Positions 1-8,643 are shown, counted from the stretch's first letter. The stretch: DNA of 64,000 nucleotides from an uncultured Lentibacter sp. (GCF_937123735.1 NZ_CAKZKL010000028.1:186001-250000), one strand, 5' to 3'. Translations and numbers: made by a program. Notes: a model not told the origin generated them from the letters alone.

Positions 1-1
1 A

Positions 2-139
2 CGTCGCAAATATCAAGGCGTCACCCAGGATTGGGGGCCCATGCATTCGCGGACCAAACGCACAGAAATGGCGGCCTGGACCCGCAAGCAGGCCTATTGT
101 GTGACGCGCAAGAGCCTGCGGCCAAAGGCACGGCCCTGA
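2..139 (+). CDS. C-terminal fragment of an unidentified protein (truncated by window edge)
   Basis: Frame 2 is open from the first base to a TGA at 137-139 and encodes about 45 basic residues, with the segment MHSRTKRTEM near the middle. Third codon positions are mostly G or C, as in the neighbouring genes. It would converge with the membrane-protein gene that ends at 145, leaving a gap of only 5 bases, which is normal spacing here. I do not recognise the family, and the fragment is too short to exclude a chance open frame. Confidence 0.4.
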   Translation, partial: RRKYQGVTQDWGPMHSRTKRTEMAAWTRKQAYCVTRKSLRPKARP

Positions 140-144
140 CGCGC

Positions 145-591
145 TCAGCCGATCAAGGAAAAATGGTGCCGCTCAACCGGAATTGCGCGCGCCCGCAGAG
201 CTTGCTCCAGCGCAAGATGTGGGGGGGTGCAGGCATGGGGCAGCCTTATTTTGCGGTTGTCCTTGAGCAGAAACGTCACCCGCACCGACAGATCCAGCCG
301 GGTGTCAAACCGCGCCCGCAAAATCAGCCCCAGCGGCATTTCATCTTGCAGCCGCGGGGTGCTCCAGCGCAGGTTCTGCTGGTCCATCTCAAAGCGGCTT
401 TCAGGATTTTTCCAATATTCCCAGAGGGCTGGCAGGGTAAACAGCGCCACCACCCCCACGATCACCGGGCTGAGCGCGATCCCCCAGACAAGTGCGGCCA
501 AGAGCCCGTAGACTGCGCCCAGCGTGAGCAACGCGGCGCGTGAGCGGCCCTGTGTGACATGCACAAAGCGGGCGTCAGCTGGCGCGGGCAT
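145..591 (-). CDS. small membrane protein of unknown function
   Basis: From the ATG at 591 the product is 148 residues. Residues about 18-55 are strongly hydrophobic (ALLTLGAVYGLLAALVWG, then a second segment), suggesting two closely spaced membrane helices. They are followed by a soluble C-terminal domain of about 90 residues rich in charged beta-like segments (ESRFEMDQQNLRW, VTFLLKDNRKIRL). The shape resembles small PH-like inner-membrane proteins, but I assign no function. The frame stays open upstream to a TTG at 675, through a 12-bp tandem array encoding Pro-Tyr and Ser-Gln repeats. I prefer 591 because no Shine-Dalgarno precedes the TTG and the repeat peptide looks non-coding; the longer start cannot be excluded. 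Confidence 0.7.
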   Translation of the reverse strand: MPAPADARFVHVTQGRSRAALLTLGAVYGLLAALVWGIALSPVIVGVVALFTLPALWEYWKNPESRFEMDQQNLRWSTPRLQDEMPLGLILRARFDTRLDLSVRVTFLLKDNRKIRLPHACTPPHLALEQALRARAIPVERHHFSLIG

Positions 592-603
592 CCTAGCGGC
601 TTT

Positions 604-688
604 GCCCTGCGAGAGGCCCTGCGAGGGGTCCTGTGAGGGGCTGTATGGCCCACAGTATGGCCCGCTGTATGGCAAGCTGTATGGACAG
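604..688. repeat. 12-bp tandem repeat array, two sub-families
   Basis: Three 12-bp units of the type GCCCTGCGAGGG (604-639) are followed after one base by four units of the type CTGTATGGCCCG (641-688). The period is 12 throughout, but the unit sequence changes in the middle. The array lies between pepN and the membrane-protein gene and reads in frame with the latter on the minus strand as Pro-Tyr-Ser-Gly and Pro-Ser-Gln-Gly repeats. Confidence 0.85.
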
Positions 689-720
689 CGATCCAGACAA
701 TGCCGCGCGCCTGTGCATGC

Positions 721-3273
721 TCACACCTCCAAAATCCGCGTCACCATCTCGGTGGTGTCGCGGCTCAGATCGGGGCTTGCCAGGATGCGCGCCAGCGCCG
801 CCTGCGCCAAAGTGCTGCGGGCCGGGGCATAGCGCGCGCTGGTCTGAAAGGCGGCACAGAGCCGCGCGGCTGTCTGCGGGTTGAGCGCATCAAGCTTGAT
901 CAACCAGTCTGCAAGCACCCTGTAGCCCTGACCCGACGCATGGTGAAAGCCGGCGTGATTGAGCGCCAACCCGCCAAAGACCGCGCGAAACCGGTTTGGA
1001 TTGCGGATCTCAAACAGCGGATGCTCTGTCAGCGTTTCGGCGAGGCTGGCGGCGGTTTGGGGCGCCGCAAGCGCCACCTGAACGCCGAACCACTTGTCCA
1101 TCACCAGCCGGTCTTGCTGCCATTGCGCTTCAAAGGCGGCCAGCTCGGCGGCGGCATCTTCCTGTGCCAGCAGGGCTGTGAGCGCGGCGAGCTGTTGGGT
1201 CATGTTGTTAGCGGTGGCAAATTGCGCCCGGGCCTGAGCCCCGCCGTCCATCCGCGTCAGCAGCCCCAAAACCCGCCCGTTCAGGGCGCGCTTGCCGGCC
1301 CCCTCGGCGTCGGGCCGGTAGGGGCCTGTGACGGTGGTTTGGGCGTAGAGCTTTGGCAGGCTGTCGGCCAGGTGCTGCGCGAGGCTCTGGGCGAGTGTCT
1401 CGCAGGCCAGATAGATCGCGTCCGGATCGGGGGTCTGGCCCGCGCTGTGCAGCTCCTGGGCCAGCTCATCCTGGTTGGCGGGCCGCAGGACCAGCGCGCG
1501 AAACGCCGGATCAAGGCGCTCGTCGGACACCACTTGCGCCATGGCCTCCAGAAAGGCGCTGTCAGGTGCGCGGCCTTCTGTGAGGCTGGCCATCAGGCTT
1601 GCGCGGCGCAGGGAATCGGCGGCCTGCCATTTGTTGAACGGGTCCGTATCATGGGCCAGCAAGAAGGCCTGCTCTGACGAGCTTGTCGCGCGGGTCAGGA
1701 TCACCGGAGCCGAGAAATCCCGCAGGATCGAGGGCACGGGCCGCTCGGGCAGGCCCTCAAAGTGAAAGCTCTGCGTGCCATCTGTCATTTTGAGCATCGT
1801 GGTGGGCAGGATCTCGCGGCCATCTGCCCCGAGCAACCCCACGGCGATGGGAATGACGCGCGGCGCTTTGACGGCCTCGCCCGGGGTGGGCGGCGTCTCT
1901 TGGGTAAAGGTGAGCGTGTAGCGCCCCGCCTCAAAAGCCTCACGCACAAAAAGCCGTGGGGTGCCCGCAGAGGTATACCAGAGCTTGAAGCCTGCAAGGC
2001 TTTCGCCTGTGACATCTTCAAACACCTTGAGCCAGTCTTCCAGGGTGCAGGCCTGACCATCGTGGCGCTCAAAATAGAGCGCCAGCGCCGCATCATAGGC
2101 GGTATCGCCGACGAGGCGTTTGAGCATCCCGATCAGCTCGGCCCCTTTTTCATAGACGGTGGCTGTGTAGAAATTGTTGATCTCCACAAAGCTGTCGGGA
2201 CGCACGGGGTGCGCCAGCGGCCCGTTGTCTTCGCGAAACTGCCGGTTGCGCAGGTCGATCACATCGGTGATGCGCTTGACAGGGGCAGAGCGCATATCGG
2301 CGGTAAACTGGCTGTCACGGAACACGGTCAGCCCTTCTTTGAGACACAGCTGGAACCAGTCGCGGCATGTGATGCGATTGCCGGTCCAGTTGTGGAAATA
2401 CTCATGGGCAATGATTGCTTCGATGCGCTCAAAGTTGTCATCGGTCGAGGTTTGCGGGCTGGCCAGCACACAGGAGGAATTGAAGATATTGAGCCCCTTG
2501 TTTTCCATGGCGCCCATGTTGAAATCATCGACAGCGACAATGTTGAACACGTCAAGATCATACTCCCGCCCATAGGCGGTTTCATCCCATGCCATTGATT
2601 TCTTGAGGGCTTCCATGCCGAAGGCGCATTTGTCTTCATCGCCTGGCCGCACCCAGATGTTGAGCGCCACGTCGCGCCCTGAGCGGGTTGTGAAACTGTC
2701 GGGGTGGTTGACGAGATCGCCGGCCACCAGCGCAAAAAGATAGGCCGGTTTGGGCCAAGGGTCGTGCCATTCGGCAAAGCCTGCGCCGCTGGCACCGGGG
2801 TTGCCGTTGCTCAAGAGCACTGGGGCCTTGCCTTCGATCCGCACGGTGAAGACACTCATCACATCGGGGCGGTCGGGGTAATAGGTGATCTTGCGAAAGC
2901 CCTCGGCCTCGCATTGGGTGCAATACATGCCGTTGGACATGTATAGCCCCTCAAGCGCGGTGTTGGCGGCGGGCCTGATACGCACCTCGCTTTCCCAGAC
3001 AAAGGGGCCATCAGGCACCTCTGCGGTGAGGCCCTCTGGGGTGATCACGGGGGTGCAGGGCGCGCCGTTGATCTGGGCGCTCAGCAGTTCGAGCCCCTCG
3101 CCATGCAGAAAAAATGGCTGCGCGGGGGCATCGGGGTTGGGCACAAAGCGGATCCGGCTTTTGACCTTTGTGGCCTTTGGGTCGAGGGTGAAGGTGAGGT
3201 GGACCTCCTCCAGATGCCAGCCAAAGGCTTTGTAATCTTTGAGATAAATTCTCTCGGGCGCAGCTTGTGACAT
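721..3273 (-). CDS. pepN: aminopeptidase N (M1 family zinc metallopeptidase)
   Basis: An 850-residue protein matching bacterial PepN in length (about 870 in E. coli). It removes N-terminal residues from peptides in the cytoplasm. The substrate-anchoring motif GAMEN is at about residues 254-258. The zinc motif HEYFHN is at 290-295 (two His ligands and the catalytic Glu), with the third ligand Glu about 18 residues later in KEGLTVFRD. The N-terminal beta domain begins MSQAAPERIYLKDYK, typical of the monomeric gamma-proteobacterial-type enzyme rather than eukaryotic M1 peptidases. No signal peptide is visible. It stands alone; the next minus-strand gene upstream starts beyond the opposite side of the 3274 region and the genes downstream are separated by the 12-bp array. 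Confidence 0.97.
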   Translation of the reverse strand: MSQAAPERIYLKDYKAFGWHLEEVHLTFTLDPKATKVKSRIRFVPNPDAPAQPFFLHGEGLELLSAQINGAPCTPVITPEGLTAEVPDGPFVWESEVRIRPAANTALEGLYMSNGMYCTQCEAEGFRKITYYPDRPDVMSVFTVRIEGKAPVLLSNGNPGASGAGFAEWHDPWPKPAYLFALVAGDLVNHPDSFTTRSGRDVALNIWVRPGDEDKCAFGMEALKKSMAWDETAYGREYDLDVFNIVAVDDFNMGAMENKGLNIFNSSCVLASPQTSTDDNFERIEAIIAHEYFHNWTGNRITCRDWFQLCLKEGLTVFRDSQFTADMRSAPVKRITDVIDLRNRQFREDNGPLAHPVRPDSFVEINNFYTATVYEKGAELIGMLKRLVGDTAYDAALALYFERHDGQACTLEDWLKVFEDVTGESLAGFKLWYTSAGTPRLFVREAFEAGRYTLTFTQETPPTPGEAVKAPRVIPIAVGLLGADGREILPTTMLKMTDGTQSFHFEGLPERPVPSILRDFSAPVILTRATSSSEQAFLLAHDTDPFNKWQAADSLRRASLMASLTEGRAPDSAFLEAMAQVVSDERLDPAFRALVLRPANQDELAQELHSAGQTPDPDAIYLACETLAQSLAQHLADSLPKLYAQTTVTGPYRPDAEGAGKRALNGRVLGLLTRMDGGAQARAQFATANNMTQQLAALTALLAQEDAAAELAAFEAQWQQDRLVMDKWFGVQVALAAPQTAASLAETLTEHPLFEIRNPNRFRAVFGGLALNHAGFHHASGQGYRVLADWLIKLDALNPQTAARLCAAFQTSARYAPARSTLAQAALARILASPDLSRDTTEMVTRILEV

Positions 3274-3375
3274 GGTGTTTCCTTATGGCTTGCTCAGAGG
3301 GTAGGCGCGCGGCCAAAGCGCTTCAAGAGCCGAATTGCGCCTGCGGTGCTTGCTCTCTGGCTGGGCCAGTGGCTC

Positions 3376-4707
3376 TCAGGGGAGGGCGCGCACATCGGCG
3401 GCAAAGCGGCGGGCTTCTGCGGGGGCTTCCCCGAGCTGGGCGGCTGGGGCAAAGACGGCGCTCAGATCGAGCTGCTCAAAGGCCTCGGCGGCCACGGCGC
3501 TGAGGGGGCGGCCTGTGGCCTGAGCGGTTTTGCAGAGCTCTTTTGTCTGGGCCTGTGCCTCGGGGCGGGGCATCTGTGCGGCCAGAGCGAAAGAGAGCGC
3601 CTCGGCGTAGATGAGTTCCTGGCTGCGGGCGAGATTGTCCTCCATGCGCGCGCTGTTGGCCACAAGGCCCCGGCTGAGGTGCTCAGCGTGGTGCAGGGCG
3701 GCGCCTGTGCCCAGAACAAGCTGGGGCAGGGCGAGCCATTCTGACATCCAGGCGGCACCATCGCGCTGGTGTTTGTGCACAGCCGCCCCTTGGAGCACGG
3801 AGTTAAGCGCCGTCGCATGCGCTGCCAGCGCCGTGATCGTGGCGGCGGCCACGGGGTTCTGTTTCTGGGGCATGGTGGAGGAGCTTCCCGCGCCAGTGAA
3901 GGTGACTTCGCCAAGCTCTGTCATGTTGAGCTCAGTGAGGTCGGCCCCCATCTTGGCGAGGGCATTGGCAAGGCGTGTGGCCCAGGCCGCGAGCCATGTG
4001 AGGGGGGTGCGGTCGCTGTGCCAGCTGGTGGCCGGATCGTGCAGCCCGAGTGCCTTGGCCAGCGCGGCGCGGGTGTGGGCCGCTTTCGGCCCGAGCGCGC
4101 CTGATGTGCCCGCCGCGCCGGAGAGCGACACCCAGAAGGCCTGCGCCTTATGGGCCTCAAACTCATGATAGAGCGCCAGCAGCGGGCGGCCCCAGGCGGC
4201 GTTGAGCGCGCCGAAGCTGCTGGGGGTGGCCTGTTGCCCCCAAGTGCGCCCTGCAATTACGGTTTCTGCATATTTATCAGAATTTTCCGCGATGTTGTTC
4301 AAGTGATGCTTTAGGTGAATGGAGAGGTGTTCAAAGGCCCTTTTGAGCCGCAGCATGAGGGCGGTGTCCAGAATGTCTTGCGAGGTTGCCCCCCAGTGCA
4401 GGTATTGCGCGTGCTCGGGGGCCTCGAGGGTCTTGCGCAGGGCCGCGACAAAGGCAGGAATGCACACGCCATTGGCTTGCGTTGCCTCTGCGAGCCCGCC
4501 GGGATCTACTTGTACCTCCATCGCGGCGCGGTGCAAAAAGCTGCCGCTGGCTTGTGGGATGATACCCAGGTCGCCTTGGACTTTGGCCAACGCGCCCTCC
4601 ACCAGCAACAGCGCGCGCATTTCAGCGCTGTCTGTGAAGAGCGCGGCCAGCTCACCGCTGTGAAAAAGCTTGCCCAGATGCTGGCTGTCAAAAACCGAAG
4701 CGGCCAT
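3376..4707 (-). CDS. pcaB: 3-carboxy-cis,cis-muconate cycloisomerase
   Basis: 443 residues from ATG 4707, which overlaps the TGA of pcaD (TGATG). This is the protocatechuate-branch cycloisomerase of the beta-ketoadipate pathway, a member of the fumarase/aspartase superfamily. Superfamily motifs are visible: HWGATSQD at about residues 104-111 and the catalytic flexible loop SSSTMPQKQNP at about 275-285. The open frame continues upstream of 4707 for more than 130 residues, but that part is antisense-like shadow of pcaD. The C-terminal helical domain is present, so the enzyme looks intact. pcaG, pcaH and pcaC are not in the window, so the ring-cleavage and decarboxylase steps must be encoded elsewhere if the pathway is complete. 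Confidence 0.93.
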   Translation of the reverse strand: MAASVFDSQHLGKLFHSGELAALFTDSAEMRALLLVEGALAKVQGDLGIIPQASGSFLHRAAMEVQVDPGGLAEATQANGVCIPAFVAALRKTLEAPEHAQYLHWGATSQDILDTALMLRLKRAFEHLSIHLKHHLNNIAENSDKYAETVIAGRTWGQQATPSSFGALNAAWGRPLLALYHEFEAHKAQAFWVSLSGAAGTSGALGPKAAHTRAALAKALGLHDPATSWHSDRTPLTWLAAWATRLANALAKMGADLTELNMTELGEVTFTGAGSSSTMPQKQNPVAAATITALAAHATALNSVLQGAAVHKHQRDGAAWMSEWLALPQLVLGTGAALHHAEHLSRGLVANSARMEDNLARSQELIYAEALSFALAAQMPRPEAQAQTKELCKTAQATGRPLSAVAAEAFEQLDLSAVFAPAAQLGEAPAEARRFAADVRALP

Positions 4708-5495
4708 CAGATATGTCCTATGTCGTGTAAAAAACGGGTGAGGCAGGCGGCAAAGGCCGCCGGCTGTTCGACGCAGGGCAAATGTCCCGCGCGGCGCAGC
4801 AGTTCGAATTTGGACCCTGGTATCAGCGCAGCCGTTTCGCGCACCAGATCGGGAGGGGTTGAGCCATCCTCGGTGCCGGCAATGGCCAGAGTGGGCAGCC
4901 GCAGCCCGGATGTGGGGGTGATAAAATCCGTGCCGGCAATGGCCGCGCAGCAGCCGATATACCCTTCCTTTGGTTGGCGCAGCAACATGTTGCGCCAAAG
5001 CGGCAAGGATGGCCCCGCGCGGAAAGCCTTGGAAAACCAGCGCTCCAGAACAGGCTCGGCAAGCGCTGCAATGCCGCCAGCCTCCACTGCTGCCATGCGC
5101 TCCTGCCACATTTGGCGGGTGCCGATTTTGGCCGCGGTGTTGGACAGCACCAGCGCGCGCACCAGATCAAGCCGCTTGACGGCCAAGCCCTGCGCAACCA
5201 TCCCGCCAATGGAGAGGCCGACAAAGACACAATCCTTCACCTCAAGATGCTCCAGCAGCGCCTCGGCGTCGCGCACCAATGTGCCCATGGAATAGGGCGC
5301 AGCCGGGCAATCAGAGAGCCCATGGCCGCGTTTGTCATAGCGGATGAGGCGCAAGCCCGCAGGCAGATGGGGCAAGACATCGTCCCAGAGCCGCAGATCG
5401 GTGCCCAGCGAGTTTGCAAAGACAACCGCTGGCCCCGTGCGGGGGCCCTGATCTTGATAGTGTAGGTTGATGTCGGCAAGCTGGGCGAGGTTCAT
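4707..5495 (-). CDS. pcaD: 3-oxoadipate enol-lactonase
   Basis: 262 residues from ATG 5495 (MNLAQLADINLHYQDQG). An alpha/beta hydrolase of the beta-ketoadipate pathway that opens 3-oxoadipate enol-lactone. The nucleophile elbow GLSIGG is at about residues 93-98 (Ser95). The oxyanion region is FANSLGTDLRLWD, the acidic residue is probably in AGTEDGSTPP, and the catalytic His in RAGHLPCVEQP. The stop overlaps the pcaB start, so the two are translationally coupled in the order pcaD-pcaB. A longer in-frame extension to 5738 overlaps the ammonia-lyase gene on the same strand and lacks family similarity, so it was not used. Confidence 0.92.
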   Translation of the reverse strand: MNLAQLADINLHYQDQGPRTGPAVVFANSLGTDLRLWDDVLPHLPAGLRLIRYDKRGHGLSDCPAAPYSMGTLVRDAEALLEHLEVKDCVFVGLSIGGMVAQGLAVKRLDLVRALVLSNTAAKIGTRQMWQERMAAVEAGGIAALAEPVLERWFSKAFRAGPSLPLWRNMLLRQPKEGYIGCCAAIAGTDFITPTSGLRLPTLAIAGTEDGSTPPDLVRETAALIPGSKFELLRRAGHLPCVEQPAAFAACLTRFLHDIGHI

Positions 5496-5518
5496 CTTCG
5501 GGTGCTTTCGTGGCGTGC

Positions 5519-6490
5519 TCAGGGCAGGGTGGCGAGGGCTTGGGCAAAGATGTCCTGATCGACATTGCCCCCTGTTGTCACGGCGATCAGCGTTTGGGCG
5601 CTGGTTTTGTCGCTGTGAAACAGGGCGGCAGCAAGGCCCACGGCACCGCCCGGCTCGACCACGATTTTCAGGCGTTGATAGGCCAGGGCCATGGCTTTGA
5701 GCACCTCGTCTTCGCGCACCACGATCCCGGCTTTGCAATGCTGTTGCATCAGCGGGAAGGTAAGCTCCCCGGGCTGGGGGGTGATGATTGCATCGCAGAG
5801 CGAGCCTGAAACCTTAGTATTGCGCTGGATCTGGCCTGTTGCGAGCGAGCGGGCTACATCGTCAAAGCCCTCTGGCTCACAGGGGCGCACGGTGAAGGCG
5901 GGGGTCTCTGCGGCCAGAGCCAGGGCAATGCCCGAGGTCAAGCCGCCCCCGCCGCAGCACACGAGAACCTCGGCCTCTGTGAGCCCTTCGGCCCGGGCCT
6001 GATGGGCAATTTCCAGCCCGGTGGTGCCTTGACCGGCAATCACCTCAGGGTCGTCATAAGGTTTGATGAGGCTCAGGCCGCGGGCCTGTGCCAGCTCTGC
6101 GCCGATCTGCTCGCGGTCTTCGCTGGCGCGCTCATAGAGCACCACTTCGGCCCCGAGCGCGCGGGTATTGGCGATTTTGAGTTTGGGCGCATCTGCGGGC
6201 ATGACAATCACCGCAGGCACCCCATGCAGGGCCGCGGCATAGGCCACGCCCTGTGCGTGATTGCCGGAAGAATAGGCAATGACCCCCTTTTGGCGCAGGG
6301 CTGCGGGCCGCGCCGAGAGCGCCGCCCAAGCGCCGCGAAACTTGAAGGAGCCGGTGTGCTGGAGGCATTCGGCTTTCACAAAAACCGGCTTGCCGGCGAT
6401 CTCGTCCAGAAAGGGAGACGACAGCAGCGGCGTGGTGCGCGCACGGCCTTCAAGGCGGGCGGCGGCGGCGCGGATTTTGTCGATATTCAT
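5519..6490 (-). CDS. threonine/serine dehydratase-family PLP enzyme
   Basis: 323 residues, fold type II PLP enzyme of the short (catalytic-domain-only) threonine ammonia-lyase/serine racemase group. The PLP lysine lies in GSFKFRGA (about Lys50), the phosphate-binding glycine loop is CCGGGGLTSG, and SSGNHAQGVAYAA is the substrate loop. There is no C-terminal ACT-like regulatory domain, so it resembles catabolic or 3-hydroxyaspartate ammonia-lyases more than biosynthetic IlvA. Substrate cannot be settled from sequence. It overlaps the upstream hydrolase gene by 4 bases and lies just ahead of pcaD-pcaB, giving a likely polycistronic catabolic strip from 8017 down to 3376. Confidence 0.88.
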   Translation of the reverse strand: MNIDKIRAAAARLEGRARTTPLLSSPFLDEIAGKPVFVKAECLQHTGSFKFRGAWAALSARPAALRQKGVIAYSSGNHAQGVAYAAALHGVPAVIVMPADAPKLKIANTRALGAEVVLYERASEDREQIGAELAQARGLSLIKPYDDPEVIAGQGTTGLEIAHQARAEGLTEAEVLVCCGGGGLTSGIALALAAETPAFTVRPCEPEGFDDVARSLATGQIQRNTKVSGSLCDAIITPQPGELTFPLMQQHCKAGIVVREDEVLKAMALAYQRLKIVVEPGGAVGLAAALFHSDKTSAQTLIAVTTGGNVDQDIFAQALATLP

Positions 6491-7326
6491 AGCAGGTCTC
6501 TCCAGCTTTGGAGCGCGGCGAGCGCGTCGGGTTCGTCCAGATAGGGGGCATGGCCCCGGTCGGCAATGGTGGCTGCGATCATCTGGGGTTGGCGGGCCTG
6601 CATTTGGACAAAGGTTTCGGCGCTGAGCAAGTTCGAATTTGCCCCGCGCAAGGCCAAAAGCGGCAGGCCGTCGAGGCTGTCAAACAGCGGCCAAAGGTCG
6701 GGCAGCTCATCGGCCTCAAGCGCGGCTTGCACCCCCAGCGCCAGCGCCGGATCATAGCGCAGCTCAAGCCCGGTGTCGCCCTGAGCATAGAGCCGTGTGA
6801 TCTCTTCGCGAAAGCGGCTTTCAGGCACGTTTTCAAAGCCTTGAGCCAGATCTGGCCAGACTTTAAGCAGCGCTTGATGGGTTTTGAACGCGGGTTTTTT
6901 GCCAATGCGCGTGGCGATATGCTCAAGCCCGCTGCGGCCCAGCTCGGGGCCAACATCATTGAGCGCCACCCCGCACAAGCGCGCCTTGGCGGTGGCGGCG
7001 AGGGTCATCGCGATCAGCCCGCCCCGGGAGGTGCCCAAAATGGCCACTTGCGCCAGCGAGAGGTGGTCCAGAAGCTCCAGCACATCGCGGGCCTCGGTGA
7101 GGACTGTGTAGCTGTTTGGCGCGCCCCAATCGGATTGGCCCCGGCCGCGACAATCCAACCGGATCACGCGAGTCTGGCCCAAGTGGGGCAGCAGAAAATC
7201 AAAATCCCGCCCGTCGCGGGTGAGCCCGGCGAGGCAGAGCAGCGGCGGCGATGTTGCGCCGGGCGTGTCGGGGCCTGTGTCGCTGTAGTGCAGGCTGAGC
7301 CCGTCAGACGTCTGAAACCTAGGCAT
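6487..7326 (-). CDS. alpha/beta hydrolase
   Basis: 279 residues (MPRFQTSDGLSLHYSDTG). Alpha/beta-hydrolase fold, with oxyanion region LAGLTRDGRDFD, nucleophile elbow GTSRGG (Ser100) and catalytic His in DRGHAPYLDEP near the C-terminus. At the strand-7 turn the sequence reads RGANSNLLS (AAC codon); related hydrolases I recall have Asp at the second Asn, so the catalytic acid may be replaced by Asn or supplied by another position. It overlaps the ammonia-lyase gene by 4 bases and the haloacid dehalogenase gene by 8, indicating one operon. Substrate unknown. Confidence 0.88.
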   Translation of the reverse strand: MPRFQTSDGLSLHYSDTGPDTPGATSPPLLCLAGLTRDGRDFDFLLPHLGQTRVIRLDCRGRGQSDWGAPNSYTVLTEARDVLELLDHLSLAQVAILGTSRGGLIAMTLAATAKARLCGVALNDVGPELGRSGLEHIATRIGKKPAFKTHQALLKVWPDLAQGFENVPESRFREEITRLYAQGDTGLELRYDPALALGVQAALEADELPDLWPLFDSLDGLPLLALRGANSNLLSAETFVQMQARQPQMIAATIADRGHAPYLDEPDALAALQSWRDLL

Positions 7327-8017
7327 TGGTGTTTTGGGTCAGCAGGGCGGGCAGCGGGGCAAGATCGCTGAGCTGGTGTTTGGGTTTGCCCGGAAGCCTG
7401 TCCACCGGCGCGCCGAGGCGGTTGACCCAAACGGTTTCAAAGCCAAAGGATGTGGCGCAGCTTGCATCCCAGCCGTTGGAGGAGACAAAGAGCACCTCAT
7501 GCGGGCGCAGGCCCAGGGCGGCCTCGACCATGGCGTAAACCTCGGGGGCGGGTTTGAAGATGCCCACAGCATCCACCGAGAGCAGCGCGTCAAACTGGCC
7601 TGACAGCCCCGCCGAGCTGACAGCGCCCTCCAACATGGCGGCGGAGCCGTTAGAGAGAATCGCGGTTTGCAGGCCCGCTGCCCGCAGCTCGGCAAGCATT
7701 GTGGGCACCTCGGGGTAGGCGGAGAGTGTGAAATAGAGGTCCAGCAAACGGGCCCGCAGCGCAGGGTTTCCCTCCAAGCCGCTGGCCGCCAGCGCGTAGT
7801 CCAGCCCATCTTGCGTGACCTGCCAGAAATCGCAGTGTGCGCCGGTGACGGCGCGCAGCCAGGTGTATTGTAGCTGTTTGTCGCGCCAGACAGCGGCCAG
7901 GTTCTGCCAGTTTTGGGCAAGCTCGGGGAAGTCGGGTTCGCGCGCGGCCTCGCGGGCGGCGGCCGAGACATCAAACAACGTCCCATAGGCGTCAAAAACG
8001 CAGGCTTTCAGGGTCAT
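7319..8017 (-). CDS. haloacid dehalogenase, type II (HAD superfamily)
   Basis: 232 residues from ATG 8017, where the HAD motif follows at once (MTLKACVFDAYGTLFDV, nucleophile Asp at residue 9). Motif II Ser is in TAILSNGSAAML, and motif III/IV are in the Lys and Asp-containing C-terminal part (VFKPAPEVY-like IFKPAPEVY and VSSNGWDASCA). The SNGWD signature is typical of L-2-haloacid dehalogenases, which hydrolyse 2-haloalkanoates to hydroxy acids. The frame continues upstream to 8128 without family similarity. First gene of the minus-strand strip, divergent from the FKBP gene with about 200 bases between them. Confidence 0.9.
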   Translation of the reverse strand: MTLKACVFDAYGTLFDVSAAAREAAREPDFPELAQNWQNLAAVWRDKQLQYTWLRAVTGAHCDFWQVTQDGLDYALAASGLEGNPALRARLLDLYFTLSAYPEVPTMLAELRAAGLQTAILSNGSAAMLEGAVSSAGLSGQFDALLSVDAVGIFKPAPEVYAMVEAALGLRPHEVLFVSSNGWDASCATSFGFETVWVNRLGAPVDRLPGKPKHQLSDLAPLPALLTQNTNA

Positions 8018-8214
8018 GTTTGTCTCCAGTGTTCTCTTTGGCCAAACTTTGGGGGAGGGGATGGGAAAGGTCAATGCTGCGGCTGCTGTTGGGCCGGGTG
8101 TGGCGGGAGCGGTTTGCAATTGGCGCATGGGGTGCTAAAAAAGCGCCCGAGCCTGAGAACCTGCGCGCTGGCGCGGCCTCTAAATTCACACCCCCCAAAA
8201 GAACTGGACACGCC

Positions 8215-8643
8215 ATGAGCGAAGTAAAGAGCGGTGACACCGTGCGCATTCATTATACCGGGACATTGAGCGATGGCTCTGTCTTTGATTCGAGCCAGGG
8301 CCAGGACCCGCTTGAGTTTGTTGTCGGCTCCGGCCAGATCATTCCGGGGCTGGATGTGGCCTTGCCGGGCATGGTTGTGGGCGAAGAAAAGCGCGTCGAG
8401 ATCGCTTCGGACGATGCCTATGGCCCGCATCACGCCGAGGCCCGTCAGGCTGTGCCGCGCGGCGAAATTCCGGCAGAAATTCCGCTTGAGGTTGGCCTTC
8501 AGCTTCAGGCCAAGAACGAACGTGGAGAGATCATGCCGCTGACGGTTGTGGAGATCAGTGAGGAAACTGTGGTGCTGGATGCCAATCACCCCCTGGCGGG
8601 CAAGGATTTGGTGTTTGAAATCGAGCTGGTCGAGATCGCCTGA
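8215..8643 (+). CDS. FKBP-type peptidyl-prolyl isomerase (SlyD-like)
   Basis: 142 residues from ATG 8215. An FKBP domain starts at once (VRIHYTGTLSDGSVFDSS), followed by an IF-type insert in the flap (DDAYGPHHAEARQAVP) and the closing FKBP strand VFEIELVEIA. This arrangement is the SlyD/FkpB type, which catalyses prolyl isomerisation and acts as a folding chaperone in the cytoplasm. The His- and Cys-rich metal-binding tail of E. coli SlyD is absent. Upstream in-frame start at 8020 is rejected because it gives a long arginine-rich leader without family similarity. Single gene; the downstream gene has its own leader. Confidence 0.93.
   Translation: MSEVKSGDTVRIHYTGTLSDGSVFDSSQGQDPLEFVVGSGQIIPGLDVALPGMVVGEEKRVEIASDDAYGPHHAEARQAVPRGEIPAEIPLEVGLQLQAKNERGEIMPLTVVEISEETVVLDANHPLAGKDLVFEIELVEIA

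Noticed and set aside
604..688. CRISPR array
   Set aside because: Units are 12 bp and contiguous, with no spacers and no cas genes; it is a simple tandem array.
700..1677. Long plus-strand open frame inside pepN
   Set aside because: Antisense shadow of the GC-rich pepN frame; no family motif and no plausible start signal, whereas pepN has full catalytic motifs.
4708..5109. N-terminal extension of pcaB
   Set aside because: The first 133 codons overlap pcaD and encode an Arg/Gly-rich segment; the family start MAASVFD at 4707 overlaps the pcaD stop, as expected for a coupled pair.
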